Positions 43,940 through 51,502 of a stretch of DNA of 64,000 bases are shown piece by piece (within the stretch, counting starts at the first letter, position 1; each line of letters begins with the position of its first letter). A program made the translations under genes and the position numbers. This DNA comes from Roseateles violae (GTDB lineage: Bacteria; Pseudomonadota; Gammaproteobacteria; Burkholderiales; Burkholderiaceae_C): NCBI RefSeq assembly GCF_030410485.1, contig NZ_JAUHHC010000001.1:62001-126000 (forward strand), in the 5' to 3' direction. The notes beneath the pieces are model-generated. The model did not search any database. It saw nothing but the letters and a program-made list of their open reading frames with translations, and had not been told where the DNA came from.

Positions 43940-43969
43940 CGGGACACAGCATTCGCTGTGTCCCGTTTT
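43940..43969 (+). terminator. Rho-independent terminator
   Basis: A perfect 11-bp stem CGGGACACAGC/GCTGTGTCCCG with ATTC loop, followed by TTTT. It ends the plus-strand transcript of the 218-residue gene and lies between two convergent genes. Confidence 0.9.
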
Positions 43970-43997
43970 CCTGCACGCCAGGTCGCTGCGCGCCGCC

Positions 43998-44840
43998 CTA
44001 TGCTCGTTCCCGATACCAAGCGACCTTCGCGGCATCCGGCTCGCGCGTGTAGCGCAAATCAAAGAGCTTCGACGCATCGAGCACATGCGGCCAAGAGCGG
44101 CAACCGTACCGTTCCGGCGTCTGCAAAGGATGTTCTCGCGCTGCGAACTGGATGGCGGACTCCAATGGAGTCCATCCGTCCGCCTGCAGCCCCCTGGCGG
44201 CTTCCCTAAGGCATGCGACGATTCCCGACGCCGCCCATAGAACTTGGCCGTCCGGCGCGATGCCGTTGACGAGGAGCTCGAGAAACTCGGGGGCGCTGAA
44301 CTCGCGTGCGGCACATTGCTTCGCATGGTCCAAGCCGTCCGCCCAAGTCCGAAGCTGTCCCACGTGTTCGTCGATACGCATATACGCATCAGATAGGTAG
44401 TCCACGGCGGCAAGGCACCCTGGCGCCGTCCAGACATCGAAGAGTTCAAGGAAGTGGTGGACCAGGGTGTTTCGCAGGTCGACCAGGTCTTTGACGCCCT
44501 GCTTGGCTTTGTCGTAGTCCGCTTGAGGCATCTGGAGTCGAACCACCGCCCTGAACCGAATCTCCGTCTCTGATGCAAGCGTTGCGTCTGCATCGTCGCT
44601 ATCGCTGAAGCCGTCTGGGACGATGACGCTCTTGAACAAGCGCTCTGCCACCTTGCCGAGGTTCGTCGTCGAGAGCTCCGCCGAGCGACGAGCGGGCGCA
44701 GCGGCAATGGTAGATAGCGTCCCACCGATGTCGTGCATGGCCACGACCGCCTTCATCAGTGCCTCGTACTGCTGCAGGCGAAGCATGCAGCGGCCCAGAA
44801 GCCGCTGCACCTCGTGTTGCTTGTCTTCGGTTTCCCTCAC
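43998..44840 (-). CDS. OST-HTH/LOTUS-domain-like protein
   Basis: A 280-residue protein with GTG start after a strong GGAGG site. The C-terminal 60 residues (GWTPLESAIQFAAREHPLQT, then a YGCRSWPHVLDASKLFDLRY stretch) fit the OST-HTH/LOTUS winged-helix pattern: initial GW, a mid YG, and a late LFDLR strand. The N-terminal helical part (RCMLRLQQYEALMKAVVAMH and DLVDLRNTLVHHFLEL) recalls the OST-HTH-associated region. Prokaryotic LOTUS proteins are RNA- or DNA-binding, often with NYN/PIN nucleases. None is fused here; a PIN-like gene lies 1.6 kb further on the same strand. Confidence 0.7.
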   Translation of the reverse strand: MRETEDKQHEVQRLLGRCMLRLQQYEALMKAVVAMHDIGGTLSTIAAAPARRSAELSTTNLGKVAERLFKSVIVPDGFSDSDDADATLASETEIRFRAVVRLQMPQADYDKAKQGVKDLVDLRNTLVHHFLELFDVWTAPGCLAAVDYLSDAYMRIDEHVGQLRTWADGLDHAKQCAAREFSAPEFLELLVNGIAPDGQVLWAASGIVACLREAARGLQADGWTPLESAIQFAAREHPLQTPERYGCRSWPHVLDASKLFDLRYTREPDAAKVAWYRERA

Positions 44841-45009
44841 GTTAGCCTCCCTCTTGCTTCTCCGGCGAGCTTACGGAATGGTAGACCGCGCTCCGGACAG
44901 AACTTCGACCCAAAAATCGTGATGCAAGTCACGCAATTCCTAGAGTTCTCAAGAGGAATAAAGACCATCGCCTAGACGGAAGACATAGGTCAACCACCCT
45001 GGAGTCGCA

Positions 45010-45219
45010 ATGTCTCTCCCGTCCGCCACACTCACGCTGAAGAAATCTGATGTCTGCGAGCGTCTCAAAATCTCCGCCCGCACCCTCGAAGGCCTGGTCA
45101 AGGAAGGCGCCTTCCCGCCCGCTGTCCGCATGGGCAAACACATCTACTGGAGCGAGAAATGTGTCTCCGACTTCGTCATCCGGATGTTCGCCGCGCAGAA
45201 CGCCTGGCGGCCCATCTGA
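45010..45219 (+). CDS. AlpA-like excisionase/regulator
   Basis: A 69-residue MerR-type winged helix protein: LTLKKSDVCERLKISARTLE at residues 8-27 and FPPAVRMGKHIYWSEKCVSDF afterwards, where the FPxxVRxGxRxxxW pattern marks the AlpA/excisionase family. Preceded by GGAG. Such proteins bend DNA for excision or activate the integrase. Its position 4 kb from the integrase, in a typical island regulatory zone, supports a role as recombination directionality factor. Confidence 0.8.
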   Translation: MSLPSATLTLKKSDVCERLKISARTLEGLVKEGAFPPAVRMGKHIYWSEKCVSDFVIRMFAAQNAWRPI

Positions 45220-45295
45220 GCCTCGCTTGACGTAAGGGCGACGCCGAGCGTCGCACTCTCGATTGCCCCCTTGTAAACCTCCCCCTTCGCCCTCA

Positions 45296-45314
45296 AACTT
45301 GACCTAACTTGACC
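45296..45314. repeat. AACTTGACC direct repeat upstream of the XRE-ImmA gene
   Basis: Two copies of AACTTGACC with a 1-bp spacer, giving a 10-bp period (one helical turn), 23 bp before the XRE-ImmA start. Each holds TTGACC, close to a -35 box, and the first is 16 bp upstream of TTAAAC. It may combine promoter and operator for autoregulation by the XRE domain (inference). Confidence 0.5.
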
Positions 45315-45337
45315 AGTCCGTTAAACTCCAACATCCC

Positions 45338-46468
45338 ATGCTGAACGTAGAACTCATCAAGTCGGCGATGACCCGACTGGGGCTCACCGGCACAGCTCTC
45401 GCTGAGGCGTGTGATGTCAGCAAGGAAGCCGTCTCCAACTGGCTGAACGGCGAGTCCATCCCGCGCCCCAGCAAGCTCACATCTCTTGCAACCGCCCTCA
45501 GCGTGGCGGTTGGGGACTTGTTCGTCGCGGACCCCTCGGAGCCCCCGACGCCGGTCATCGCATTTCGCACGCGCATGAACCGGGCCCCGTCGCTGGAGGC
45601 CCAGGAGGCCGGCGAAGAGGTCGGTCGCCATCTCCGCCAACTGCTTCCCTTCATGGGGTCGCTGTTCGCTCCGCGTCACATCGTTGACCCAAAGGTTGAC
45701 GAAGGGCTCATCGAGGAAGCCGCCAAGGCCATTCGTGCGCAGCTTAATCTCGGACCGACCGAGGCAGTGACCCATGGCCACTTGCTGCAGTTGCTGAAGA
45801 GCTTCGGCGCGGTGCTCGTGCCGGTCTACTGGGGCGGCGACAAGGTCGGCCACGAGAACGCGATGAGCGTCTACCTGCCAGACTCCAAGTCATCGTGGGT
45901 GCTGTTCAACGTCGGCTGTCGACTAGACGATTTCAGCTACTGGCTTGCGCATGAGTTCGGCCACTGCCTGACGCTCCACACCCTGACCGGGGACGCCGGC
46001 GAGAAGTTTGCTGAGCTGTTTGCCCAGACGCTGTTGTTCCCCAAGGAGCTGGCGAAGAAGGCGCTCGCAGACATCCGTGCTTCGAAGAATCCAATGAAGC
46101 TCGTGTACTGGTACGCCGGTACTTACGGCGTCTCCGTTGTGGCTGTAGTCAAGGCAGCTGACCGGGCTGCGCGCGAAGCGAAGGAACCAGTGACGGGTCT
46201 TGAGACTCCCGGCTTCTTCGCGCAATGGAAGCTCGACGGCAAGACGGCTCGCACCGCCAGCGACGAACTCTTCGGGATGGCAAAGCCCACCGCCAAGGAG
46301 CTCGTTGTCAAGGGAGAGCAGGTGTTTGGCACGCCAGTGTTCCGTGCGCTCGCGCGTTGGCAGCGCAGCGAAGGTGGTCGCTCGCCTTCATTCGTCTCCG
46401 CTGCGCTGAATCTCAAGCTCGGCGACGCCATGGAGCTTTCGCGCGCGTTGGAAGAGCTTCAGGACTGA
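45338..46468 (+). CDS. XRE regulator fused to ImmA/IrrE metallopeptidase
   Basis: A 376-residue protein. XRE helix-turn-helix at residues 5-65 (GLTGTALAEACDVSKEAVSN); then a COG2856-type zinc peptidase domain with the HExxH motif HEFGH (about 206-210) and a downstream Glu in FAELFAQTLLFP. This architecture is common in mobile elements, where it cleaves a repressor on stress (as ImmA does) or forms an antitoxin for a PIN or other toxin. Its 3' end overlaps by 10 bp the convergent PIN-like gene. The two are therefore probably functionally linked, though unlike usual pairs they are not in one operon. Confidence 0.87.
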   Translation: MLNVELIKSAMTRLGLTGTALAEACDVSKEAVSNWLNGESIPRPSKLTSLATALSVAVGDLFVADPSEPPTPVIAFRTRMNRAPSLEAQEAGEEVGRHLRQLLPFMGSLFAPRHIVDPKVDEGLIEEAAKAIRAQLNLGPTEAVTHGHLLQLLKSFGAVLVPVYWGGDKVGHENAMSVYLPDSKSSWVLFNVGCRLDDFSYWLAHEFGHCLTLHTLTGDAGEKFAELFAQTLLFPKELAKKALADIRASKNPMKLVYWYAGTYGVSVVAVVKAADRAAREAKEPVTGLETPGFFAQWKLDGKTARTASDELFGMAKPTAKELVVKGEQVFGTPVFRALARWQRSEGGRSPSFVSAALNLKLGDAMELSRALEELQD

Positions 46469-47082
46469 CCGTCCGGTGGCTCTTCCCCAAAGAGCGCCTT
46501 GTACTGCTCGACCCATCGCTGAGGGAGCTTTTCCCCGTTCTTGACCCAGTCCGTCACGGTCTCGATGCGCTGCTCACGCGTAATCTTGCCGTCCATCTCC
46601 ATCAGGTGCACGACGGCAACGCTCGTCAGCACCGTCTGCACTTCCGATGCGCGGTCCGCCACGAACGCCAGAGGCCACTCATCCGTCGCCAGATGACCTT
46701 TGACCACCTGTGCAGCAGCAAGCGCCTTTGCATCCGCCACTGACAATTCACGCACCTTGTCCAGCTGCTGGTCAACGCAGTACTTGCGCAGCAACGAGTT
46801 GCCTTCTGTGCGCAGCCACTTGGCTTCACCCAACATCGCCGACTTCTTCGGTTCGCGCAGCTTCAAGCAGTTGCCTGCAAGCTCCTTCTGAACGGCTTTT
46901 TCGAGCAGCCAAGGATGGCGCTCGACCACTTCGGTACCCGGACCCACTTCGTCCGCCAATTCCGCGAGCGTCACCAACCTGTAGCCAGCGAAGGTCGAGC
47001 CGAGAACAGGCCTCAGCGGCGAGAACAGCAGTCGGATGAAGCAGTTGGTGTCGACGACAAGCAGAGTCGGCGGTGAGGGCAT
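46459..47082 (-). CDS. PIN-like domain protein (putative RNase toxin)
   Basis: A 207-residue protein. The N-terminus LLVVDTNCFIRLLFSP (residues 7-22) has the PIN first acid Asp in VDTN; later DEV and SVADAKALAAAQVV (about 112-125), with a further Asp, fit the metal site. PIN domains are single-strand ribonucleases and common toxins. The start is chosen so that the fold begins at once; a longer frame adds 23 basic residues. It is convergent with the XRE-ImmA gene (10-bp overlap), a pairing of COG2856-type proteins and PIN domains predicted as toxin-antitoxin in the literature as I recall, normally in tandem. Confidence 0.7.
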   Translation of the reverse strand: MPSPPTLLVVDTNCFIRLLFSPLRPVLGSTFAGYRLVTLAELADEVGPGTEVVERHPWLLEKAVQKELAGNCLKLREPKKSAMLGEAKWLRTEGNSLLRKYCVDQQLDKVRELSVADAKALAAAQVVKGHLATDEWPLAFVADRASEVQTVLTSVAVVHLMEMDGKITREQRIETVTDWVKNGEKLPQRWVEQYKALFGEEPPDGQS

Positions 47083-47310
47083 AACCAAATTATCGCGTCG
47101 AAGATGGCAACGCCACGCGTAGGTGACTGCCAAATGCCAGCGCCCCCTCAACAGGAGGCCGACTCAATGGAACACGGATGAGCATCGCCTCCTACGCCGC
47201 TGGACGCAGAAGAGCTGCTAGATGGCTTAAGGCGCTCCTCGCAACCCGCACTCGTCGAAGCTGGCTACCTGGCAGGGTGGCGCCGACGCCATCTCGTCTA
47301 GGCCGAGCAC

Positions 47311-48795
47311 TCAATCCGCTTCTCGACCTTCGCGCAACTGGTTCGTGGGTGCTGAAAGCAAAAGGCCACCACTTGTGAAGACGAACTCGCTGTTATTCCT
47401 CAAAACTGTTTGCACCTGCTCTGCAGCAGGACGCTCAATTGACATCAACTCGCCCGCCAGTCGCTCGAGTTGAAGTTCCCTGGAGCATCGCAGCATGAAA
47501 TCTTGTTCGAAGACATGAGGTGCCAACTTGTCCAGCACGTCGGTGAATCCTGCGCTCCAGTCGGCCACATCGGCATCCGCACCAGCTCCGAGCATCAACT
47601 CCGCTCTCACGGCTCCAGTGAAGCTGTCCACCAGCAAGGAGAGACCGAGCTTGTTACGCAATTCCTGCACTGCAAAGAACACTGCCAGCCGCCGCCGAAC
47701 CTCGTCCTCGTGCTGTGCATACCGGCTTGGCACGGCAATGCGTAGCCCCCCGAAAACCGTACTCGTGGCTCGTTGCCAGTCACCGCCCAAGTTCAGGGCA
47801 CTTTCCTCCGAGCCACCGTCAGAGAGCGCTTGAAACTGCTCAAGCGCCTCCAGCATCACGAGCAGTCGACACACTCCCTCGACGAGGATGAGCGGCTTGT
47901 CGTCCTGGACACCCTCCTCAGTCACTGTCGGCCCATCTCCTGGCGGGTCAACCGCCATCACGCGCAGCATCCGTCCTGGGTCCGCGCTTGTGTGCACACA
48001 GACGCAAGTCACGGCGTTCTGCGGGGTCTGCCCTGCCCATCCGATTTTCGGCACGTACGCCAACTGAACGAGGCCTTCGCAAAGCCGCTCCCATCGACCG
48101 TCAACGTGGCCCCCCTTGCTCTCGAATACGTGCCACTTGCCGCTCTTGCTTTCGACCAAGTAGTCGGGGACCTTCTTCGAACCCGACTTGAACGCAATCG
48201 CGGCGGGTGCGCCGGCTATTCCCTTCGTGAAGATGCCCACGTGCAGGAACGACCGTATAGGGTCGCCCCCAGCAGCCAACCACTTCTGAGCAGCAATGAA
48301 AGCGCCCATGCCACCGAGCACGAATGAGAGAGCCGTCTTTTCCGACGCCTCCACTCGTTCGAAGAACGACTGCAGTTCGTAGGCGTTGTTCTTGTCCAGC
48401 TCGACGCATCCGGCGACCATCCGAAGGCGCTGAACCAGATAGTTGGCAATGCTTGCCGTCTCGGCCTTGTTGAGAACAAGCGCGGAGCTCCAGTTGCTCT
48501 GTCGTCCGTACCCGCCTTCAAGAGCAGCCCTAACCAAGTCCAGTTTCCGGAGAACGCAGTGCTTGTCGAGGTTGCCCGCTGACCCGAAATTTGCCTTCGA
48601 CGTCGGGCTGAACTTCGTCTTGATGAAAGCCGCAGGCGTCACGTAGATGCCCTTGCCTGCAGCCGCTTCCTCCTTGGTTACGGGTATCGGCTTCGGAGGC
48701 GCGCCGTCTGCGGGCGAATCCGGCGGATTGGGGATGTAGTAGACGAACTCATTCCCCTGTGGCGGTGTGGGCGCCACGGTCTTTTTGGTTGCCAC
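47311..48795 (-). CDS. Candidate PD-(D/E)XK nuclease-like protein, 494 residues
   Basis: GTG start with GGGAG ahead. The centre reads KVPDYLVESKSGKWHVFESKGG (split here: PDYLVE then HVFESKGG, about residues 210-228), a textbook PD-x(n)-E-x-K metal-nuclease core. An upstream helical domain holds a short GGMGAF segment. No methylase or helicase is fused. I recognise no named family. Position between the integrase and the PIN gene, in the variable cargo, suggests a stand-alone restriction-like or abortive-infection nuclease (inference). Confidence 0.62.
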   Translation of the reverse strand: MATKKTVAPTPPQGNEFVYYIPNPPDSPADGAPPKPIPVTKEEAAAGKGIYVTPAAFIKTKFSPTSKANFGSAGNLDKHCVLRKLDLVRAALEGGYGRQSNWSSALVLNKAETASIANYLVQRLRMVAGCVELDKNNAYELQSFFERVEASEKTALSFVLGGMGAFIAAQKWLAAGGDPIRSFLHVGIFTKGIAGAPAAIAFKSGSKKVPDYLVESKSGKWHVFESKGGHVDGRWERLCEGLVQLAYVPKIGWAGQTPQNAVTCVCVHTSADPGRMLRVMAVDPPGDGPTVTEEGVQDDKPLILVEGVCRLLVMLEALEQFQALSDGGSEESALNLGGDWQRATSTVFGGLRIAVPSRYAQHEDEVRRRLAVFFAVQELRNKLGLSLLVDSFTGAVRAELMLGAGADADVADWSAGFTDVLDKLAPHVFEQDFMLRCSRELQLERLAGELMSIERPAAEQVQTVLRNNSEFVFTSGGLLLSAPTNQLREGREAD

Positions 48796-48937
48796 GATAT
48801 GTTCTCCCTGCTCTTTGACGAACAGGATATCGGCTTAGGCGGGGGCCGGACGGCCGCGCTTTCACTGATGCGACGTCCGGGCCATTTGAGACGTTTCGAC
48901 GTGTCGGAATGCCTGGCGTCGCTCGCCAGGCGCTACT

Positions 48938-50272
48938 TCACGCTTTTCGACGCTGCCCAAAATCCAACTGCACGACGTTGGCCGGCAATGGGCCGTCAAC
49001 GGCAGCGGCAGCACTCGTCTGCTCCGCCTGTTTCTGTTTCGCGGCCTGTGCTTCCCCAAACTTCACGACGTCGTCCGCCTTCACGTTCACATAGCGCTGC
49101 ACCATCTTGTCGTCCTTGTGTCCCGTGAGAGCTTTCACCAAGAATACGTTGCCCGACTCCAGGGCCAAGCGGGTTGCCGCGGTGTGCCGGAGGTCGTGCA
49201 CCCTCAGGTCGTCAATACCGGCGCGCGTACAGGCGCGCTGCCAAGCCGCCTTGAGCGCCTCATAGCTCACACACACGAGCTTGTCGTCAGGCTCGCATGG
49301 GCCAAGCGCCTGAAGCTCCTTCAGCGCTTCCAGCGCCTCGGGCAACAAGGGCACATCACGCTTGCCGGTCTTGCCGTCCGTGAGCGTGAGCACTTTGCGC
49401 TGCCAGTCCACGTCGCGCCAACGCGCATGTTCCAGCGGCTCGGATGCACGCATGGCGGTCGCCCTCAGCAGCGCAAGCGTCGGCCCGACCAGCTTGTTAC
49501 GGCAGTCCTGGATAGCCTCATCCAACCGCTGCTGCTCCTCCATCGACATGACCCGGTCACGCTCGTTTCTGAGCTCGGGCATCCGAAGTCCCGTCGCAGG
49601 GTTCTCACTCGGCTCATTCCAGTTCCACACCTCGTTCGCGTAGTAGAACAGGGTGCGGACGAAGGCGCGTTCGAGATGGGTCGTCGAAGCGCTACGCGCG
49701 TCCGCCCGCAGCGCATCGACAAGGTCCTGCATGTGATGCCTGCGCACATCGGCCATCGGCATCCGCGCGATAAGCGCGCGCTGCGTGTCACTCTTGGCTG
49801 TGGCGCAGGCCAGCTTCCCGCGATGTTTGCCGAGGCCCTTGGGAATGTCGCGCTGTGGCAGCGCAGGCTCGAGTTCGACCAGGAACAAGGGGCCCTTGCC
49901 CTCTCCGTCCGTGGCGGGCACGACATCCTGGACCTTTCCGGCGGCTACAGCGTCGGCCCACTTGGTGACCTTCAGCGTGTCCAATCCCAGGGCGCGCAGG
50001 TACTTGTTGATGCGATTGGCCTCCTGGACGGCTCCTTTCATGAAGCGCAGGCGCGCCATACCGTAGTCTTGGGCGGCCTGAGCGACTGTCGTGCGTTGTG
50101 GGCCGAGGCCTTTGGGTGCGCCACGGGTCTTGAGTGGATGCACAAGCTTGTCCATCTCCTTCTTGGCGGCGGCAGAGGTCTTCTCGCCCGAGACAAACAA
50201 CTCCTGGCCGAGGATGCGACGACGCATCGACCAAGTCTTCCCTTCCTTATACGGCTTGGCTTCAGCGGCCAT
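48938..50272 (-). CDS. int: Tyrosine integrase of the tRNA-Phe island
   Basis: A 444-residue phage-type integrase after a GGAGG site. A helical core-binding domain (residues 60-215) precedes the catalytic domain with Arg in LLRATAMRASEPLEHARW (about 270), HDLRHTAATRLA (about 365-376) and TGHKDDKMVQRYVNV with the nucleophile Tyr (about 394). The longer central insertion with many charged residues is a little unusual. It sits 386 bp from the att copy in tRNA-Phe and reads away from it, the standard layout for tRNA-integrating islands. It is presumably the enzyme that placed the element. Confidence 0.93.
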   Translation of the reverse strand: MAAEAKPYKEGKTWSMRRRILGQELFVSGEKTSAAAKKEMDKLVHPLKTRGAPKGLGPQRTTVAQAAQDYGMARLRFMKGAVQEANRINKYLRALGLDTLKVTKWADAVAAGKVQDVVPATDGEGKGPLFLVELEPALPQRDIPKGLGKHRGKLACATAKSDTQRALIARMPMADVRRHHMQDLVDALRADARSASTTHLERAFVRTLFYYANEVWNWNEPSENPATGLRMPELRNERDRVMSMEEQQRLDEAIQDCRNKLVGPTLALLRATAMRASEPLEHARWRDVDWQRKVLTLTDGKTGKRDVPLLPEALEALKELQALGPCEPDDKLVCVSYEALKAAWQRACTRAGIDDLRVHDLRHTAATRLALESGNVFLVKALTGHKDDKMVQRYVNVKADDVVKFGEAQAAKQKQAEQTSAAAAVDGPLPANVVQLDFGQRRKA

Positions 50273-50658
50273 GGCGGGCCTCCGTACCGGTCAGGAGGGA
50301 GAAACCCACCGACGTCAGGGCGACGCCTTGGGACTGGGGAAAACTCAAAAACCTCATCGTGTAACTCCGAATCATCTAGGAGCTACGTGTAGGAATCGGG
50401 TGTTTAGCCTTTTGCAAGCCACTCACGCCTGCGTGAACTGCTTCACGTTCTGAGGCTGCAGGCGCCGTCACCGTGACCGCGACGCCGCTGCGCGGCGCAG
50501 CGAACTGGACCGCAATGCAGCGCAGCGAACGACGCTGACCCGCATTGAAATCCCGTTGGACTGCCAGACCATTGCCAGAAACAGGCGTCTTAAACGCAAA
50601 ACGGCGACCCCTCCCGAGGCCGCCGTCTTGGTAAGTCCTTGATTCACAAGGACTGCTA
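50273..50658. other. Integrase upstream region (386 bp)
   Basis: No gene seen. It lies between the integrase start and the att repeat, so it should contain the integrase promoter and arm-type sites. Short stretches around 50,560-50,600 echo sequence just inside the other att site. A small ORF here is Arg/Pro-rich and not convincing. Confidence 0.4.
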
Positions 50659-50707
50659 TCTGGTGGCCTGGGGCGGAATCGAACCACCGACACGCGGATT
50701 TTCAATC
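50659..50707. repeat. att site, integrase end: 49-bp direct repeat in tRNA-Phe
   Basis: Identical to 20,626-20,674. It covers the tRNA-Phe 3' half from anticodon loop to CCA plus two bases beyond. Because the tRNA gene is kept whole on this side, integration did not damage it. Confidence 0.93.
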
Positions 50708-50736
50708 CGCTGCTCTACCAACTGAGCTACCAGGCC
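50661..50736 (-). tRNA. tRNA-Phe (GAA)
   Basis: A 76-nt cloverleaf on the minus strand, 5' end at 50,736: acceptor GGCCTGG pairs with CCAGGCC, followed by the discriminator A and an encoded CCA. Anticodon stem GCGGA/TCCGC with anticodon GAA at 50,703-50,701. T-arm GGTTCGATTCC is intact. It serves as the attachment site of the island. Its original downstream terminator now lies about 30 kb away at 20,595. Confidence 0.96.
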
Positions 50737-50788
50737 TTTTGATCCTTCGCCGTGAAGCGAAGACCGCGACTATAGCATAGTTTTTCGG

Positions 50789-51481
50789 CTAGATGCCATT
50801 GCCGCGCTTGTTGCGGCTCAGGTCGACGCCGAGCTGCTTGAGCTTGCGGTACAGGTGCGTGCGCTCGAGGCCGGTCTTTTCGGCGACGCGGGTCATCGAA
50901 CCGTTTTCCTTGGCCAGGTGGAATTCGAAGTAGCTCTTCTCGAAGGCGTCGCGCGCCTCGCGCAACGGTCGGTCGAGTTCGAAGCTCTGCTCGGAGGCCA
51001 GGCCCACCGTCGGCAGCGTCACCTGCGGCACGACGCCGAGGCTGGGCGCCGGGTGCAGCGGGCTCAGCTCGCCGCGCGCATAGCTGGGCAGGCCGACGAC
51101 CGGCGCCGGCCGGGGTGCGGTCTTGACCAGCGCCTGCTCGACCGCGCGCAGCAGCTTCTGCAGGGTGATCGGCTTTTCGAGGAAGGCGATGGCGCCGAAC
51201 TTGGTCGCCTCGACGGCCGTGTCTATCGTGCCGTGGCCGCTCATCATGATGACCGGCATGGTCAGGTGGCCGGCGCCGCCCCACTCCTTCAGCAAGGTGA
51301 TGCCGTCGACGTCGGGCATCCAGATGTCGAGCAGCACCAGGTCCGGTCGAAGGCGGTCGCGGACCGCGCGCGCCTGGGCCGCGTTCTCGGCGAGTTCGAC
51401 CGTATGACCCTCGTCGGTGAGGATTTCGGACAACAGGGCACGGATGCCCAGTTCGTCGTCGACTACAAGAATGGTTGCCAT
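50789..51481 (-). CDS. Response regulator with Fis-type helix-turn-helix (partner of the NtrY-type kinase)
   Basis: A 230-residue regulator. Receiver domain: acidic pair VVDDE (residues 6-10), phospho-acceptor in LVLLDIWMPDVDG (Asp about 52), Ser/Thr in VIMMSGHG and Lys in FLEKPIT (about 104). The C-terminus is a Fis-like helix-turn-helix (RVAEKTGLERTHLYRKLKQL, about 199-218). Unlike NtrX or NtrC it has no AAA+ sigma-54 domain, as in the short NtrX form of betaproteobacteria. It follows the kinase gene by 21 bp. The regulated genes are unknown; nitrogen or redox response is inferred from relatives. Confidence 0.9.
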   Translation of the reverse strand: MATILVVDDELGIRALLSEILTDEGHTVELAENAAQARAVRDRLRPDLVLLDIWMPDVDGITLLKEWGGAGHLTMPVIMMSGHGTIDTAVEATKFGAIAFLEKPITLQKLLRAVEQALVKTAPRPAPVVGLPSYARGELSPLHPAPSLGVVPQVTLPTVGLASEQSFELDRPLREARDAFEKSYFEFHLAKENGSMTRVAEKTGLERTHLYRKLKQLGVDLSRNKRGNGI

Positions 51482-51502
51482 GAGTACCTGTTTACGCGGG
51501 CT

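Larger units (their letters stand above)
20626..50707. mobile_element. Integrative genomic island in tRNA-Phe(GAA), about 30.1 kb
   Basis: Bounded by a 49-bp perfect direct repeat, with a tyrosine integrase as the gene next to the intact tRNA and an AlpA-like excisionase 4 kb further in. The interior is less G/C-rich than the flanks and has no housekeeping genes, conjugation genes or phage structural genes. Cargo: a seven-gene defence operon, a second tyrosine recombinase with helix-turn-helix, OST-HTH, XRE-ImmA, PIN, PD-(D/E)XK and KfrA-type proteins and unknowns. It is best read as a non-conjugative integrated defence island or satellite-like element. Confidence 0.92.

Noticed and set aside
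20626-50707. Prophage
   Set aside because: No capsid, portal, terminase, tail or lysis genes are seen. Only integrase, AlpA-like and XRE-ImmA genes are phage-like, and these are common in non-phage islands.
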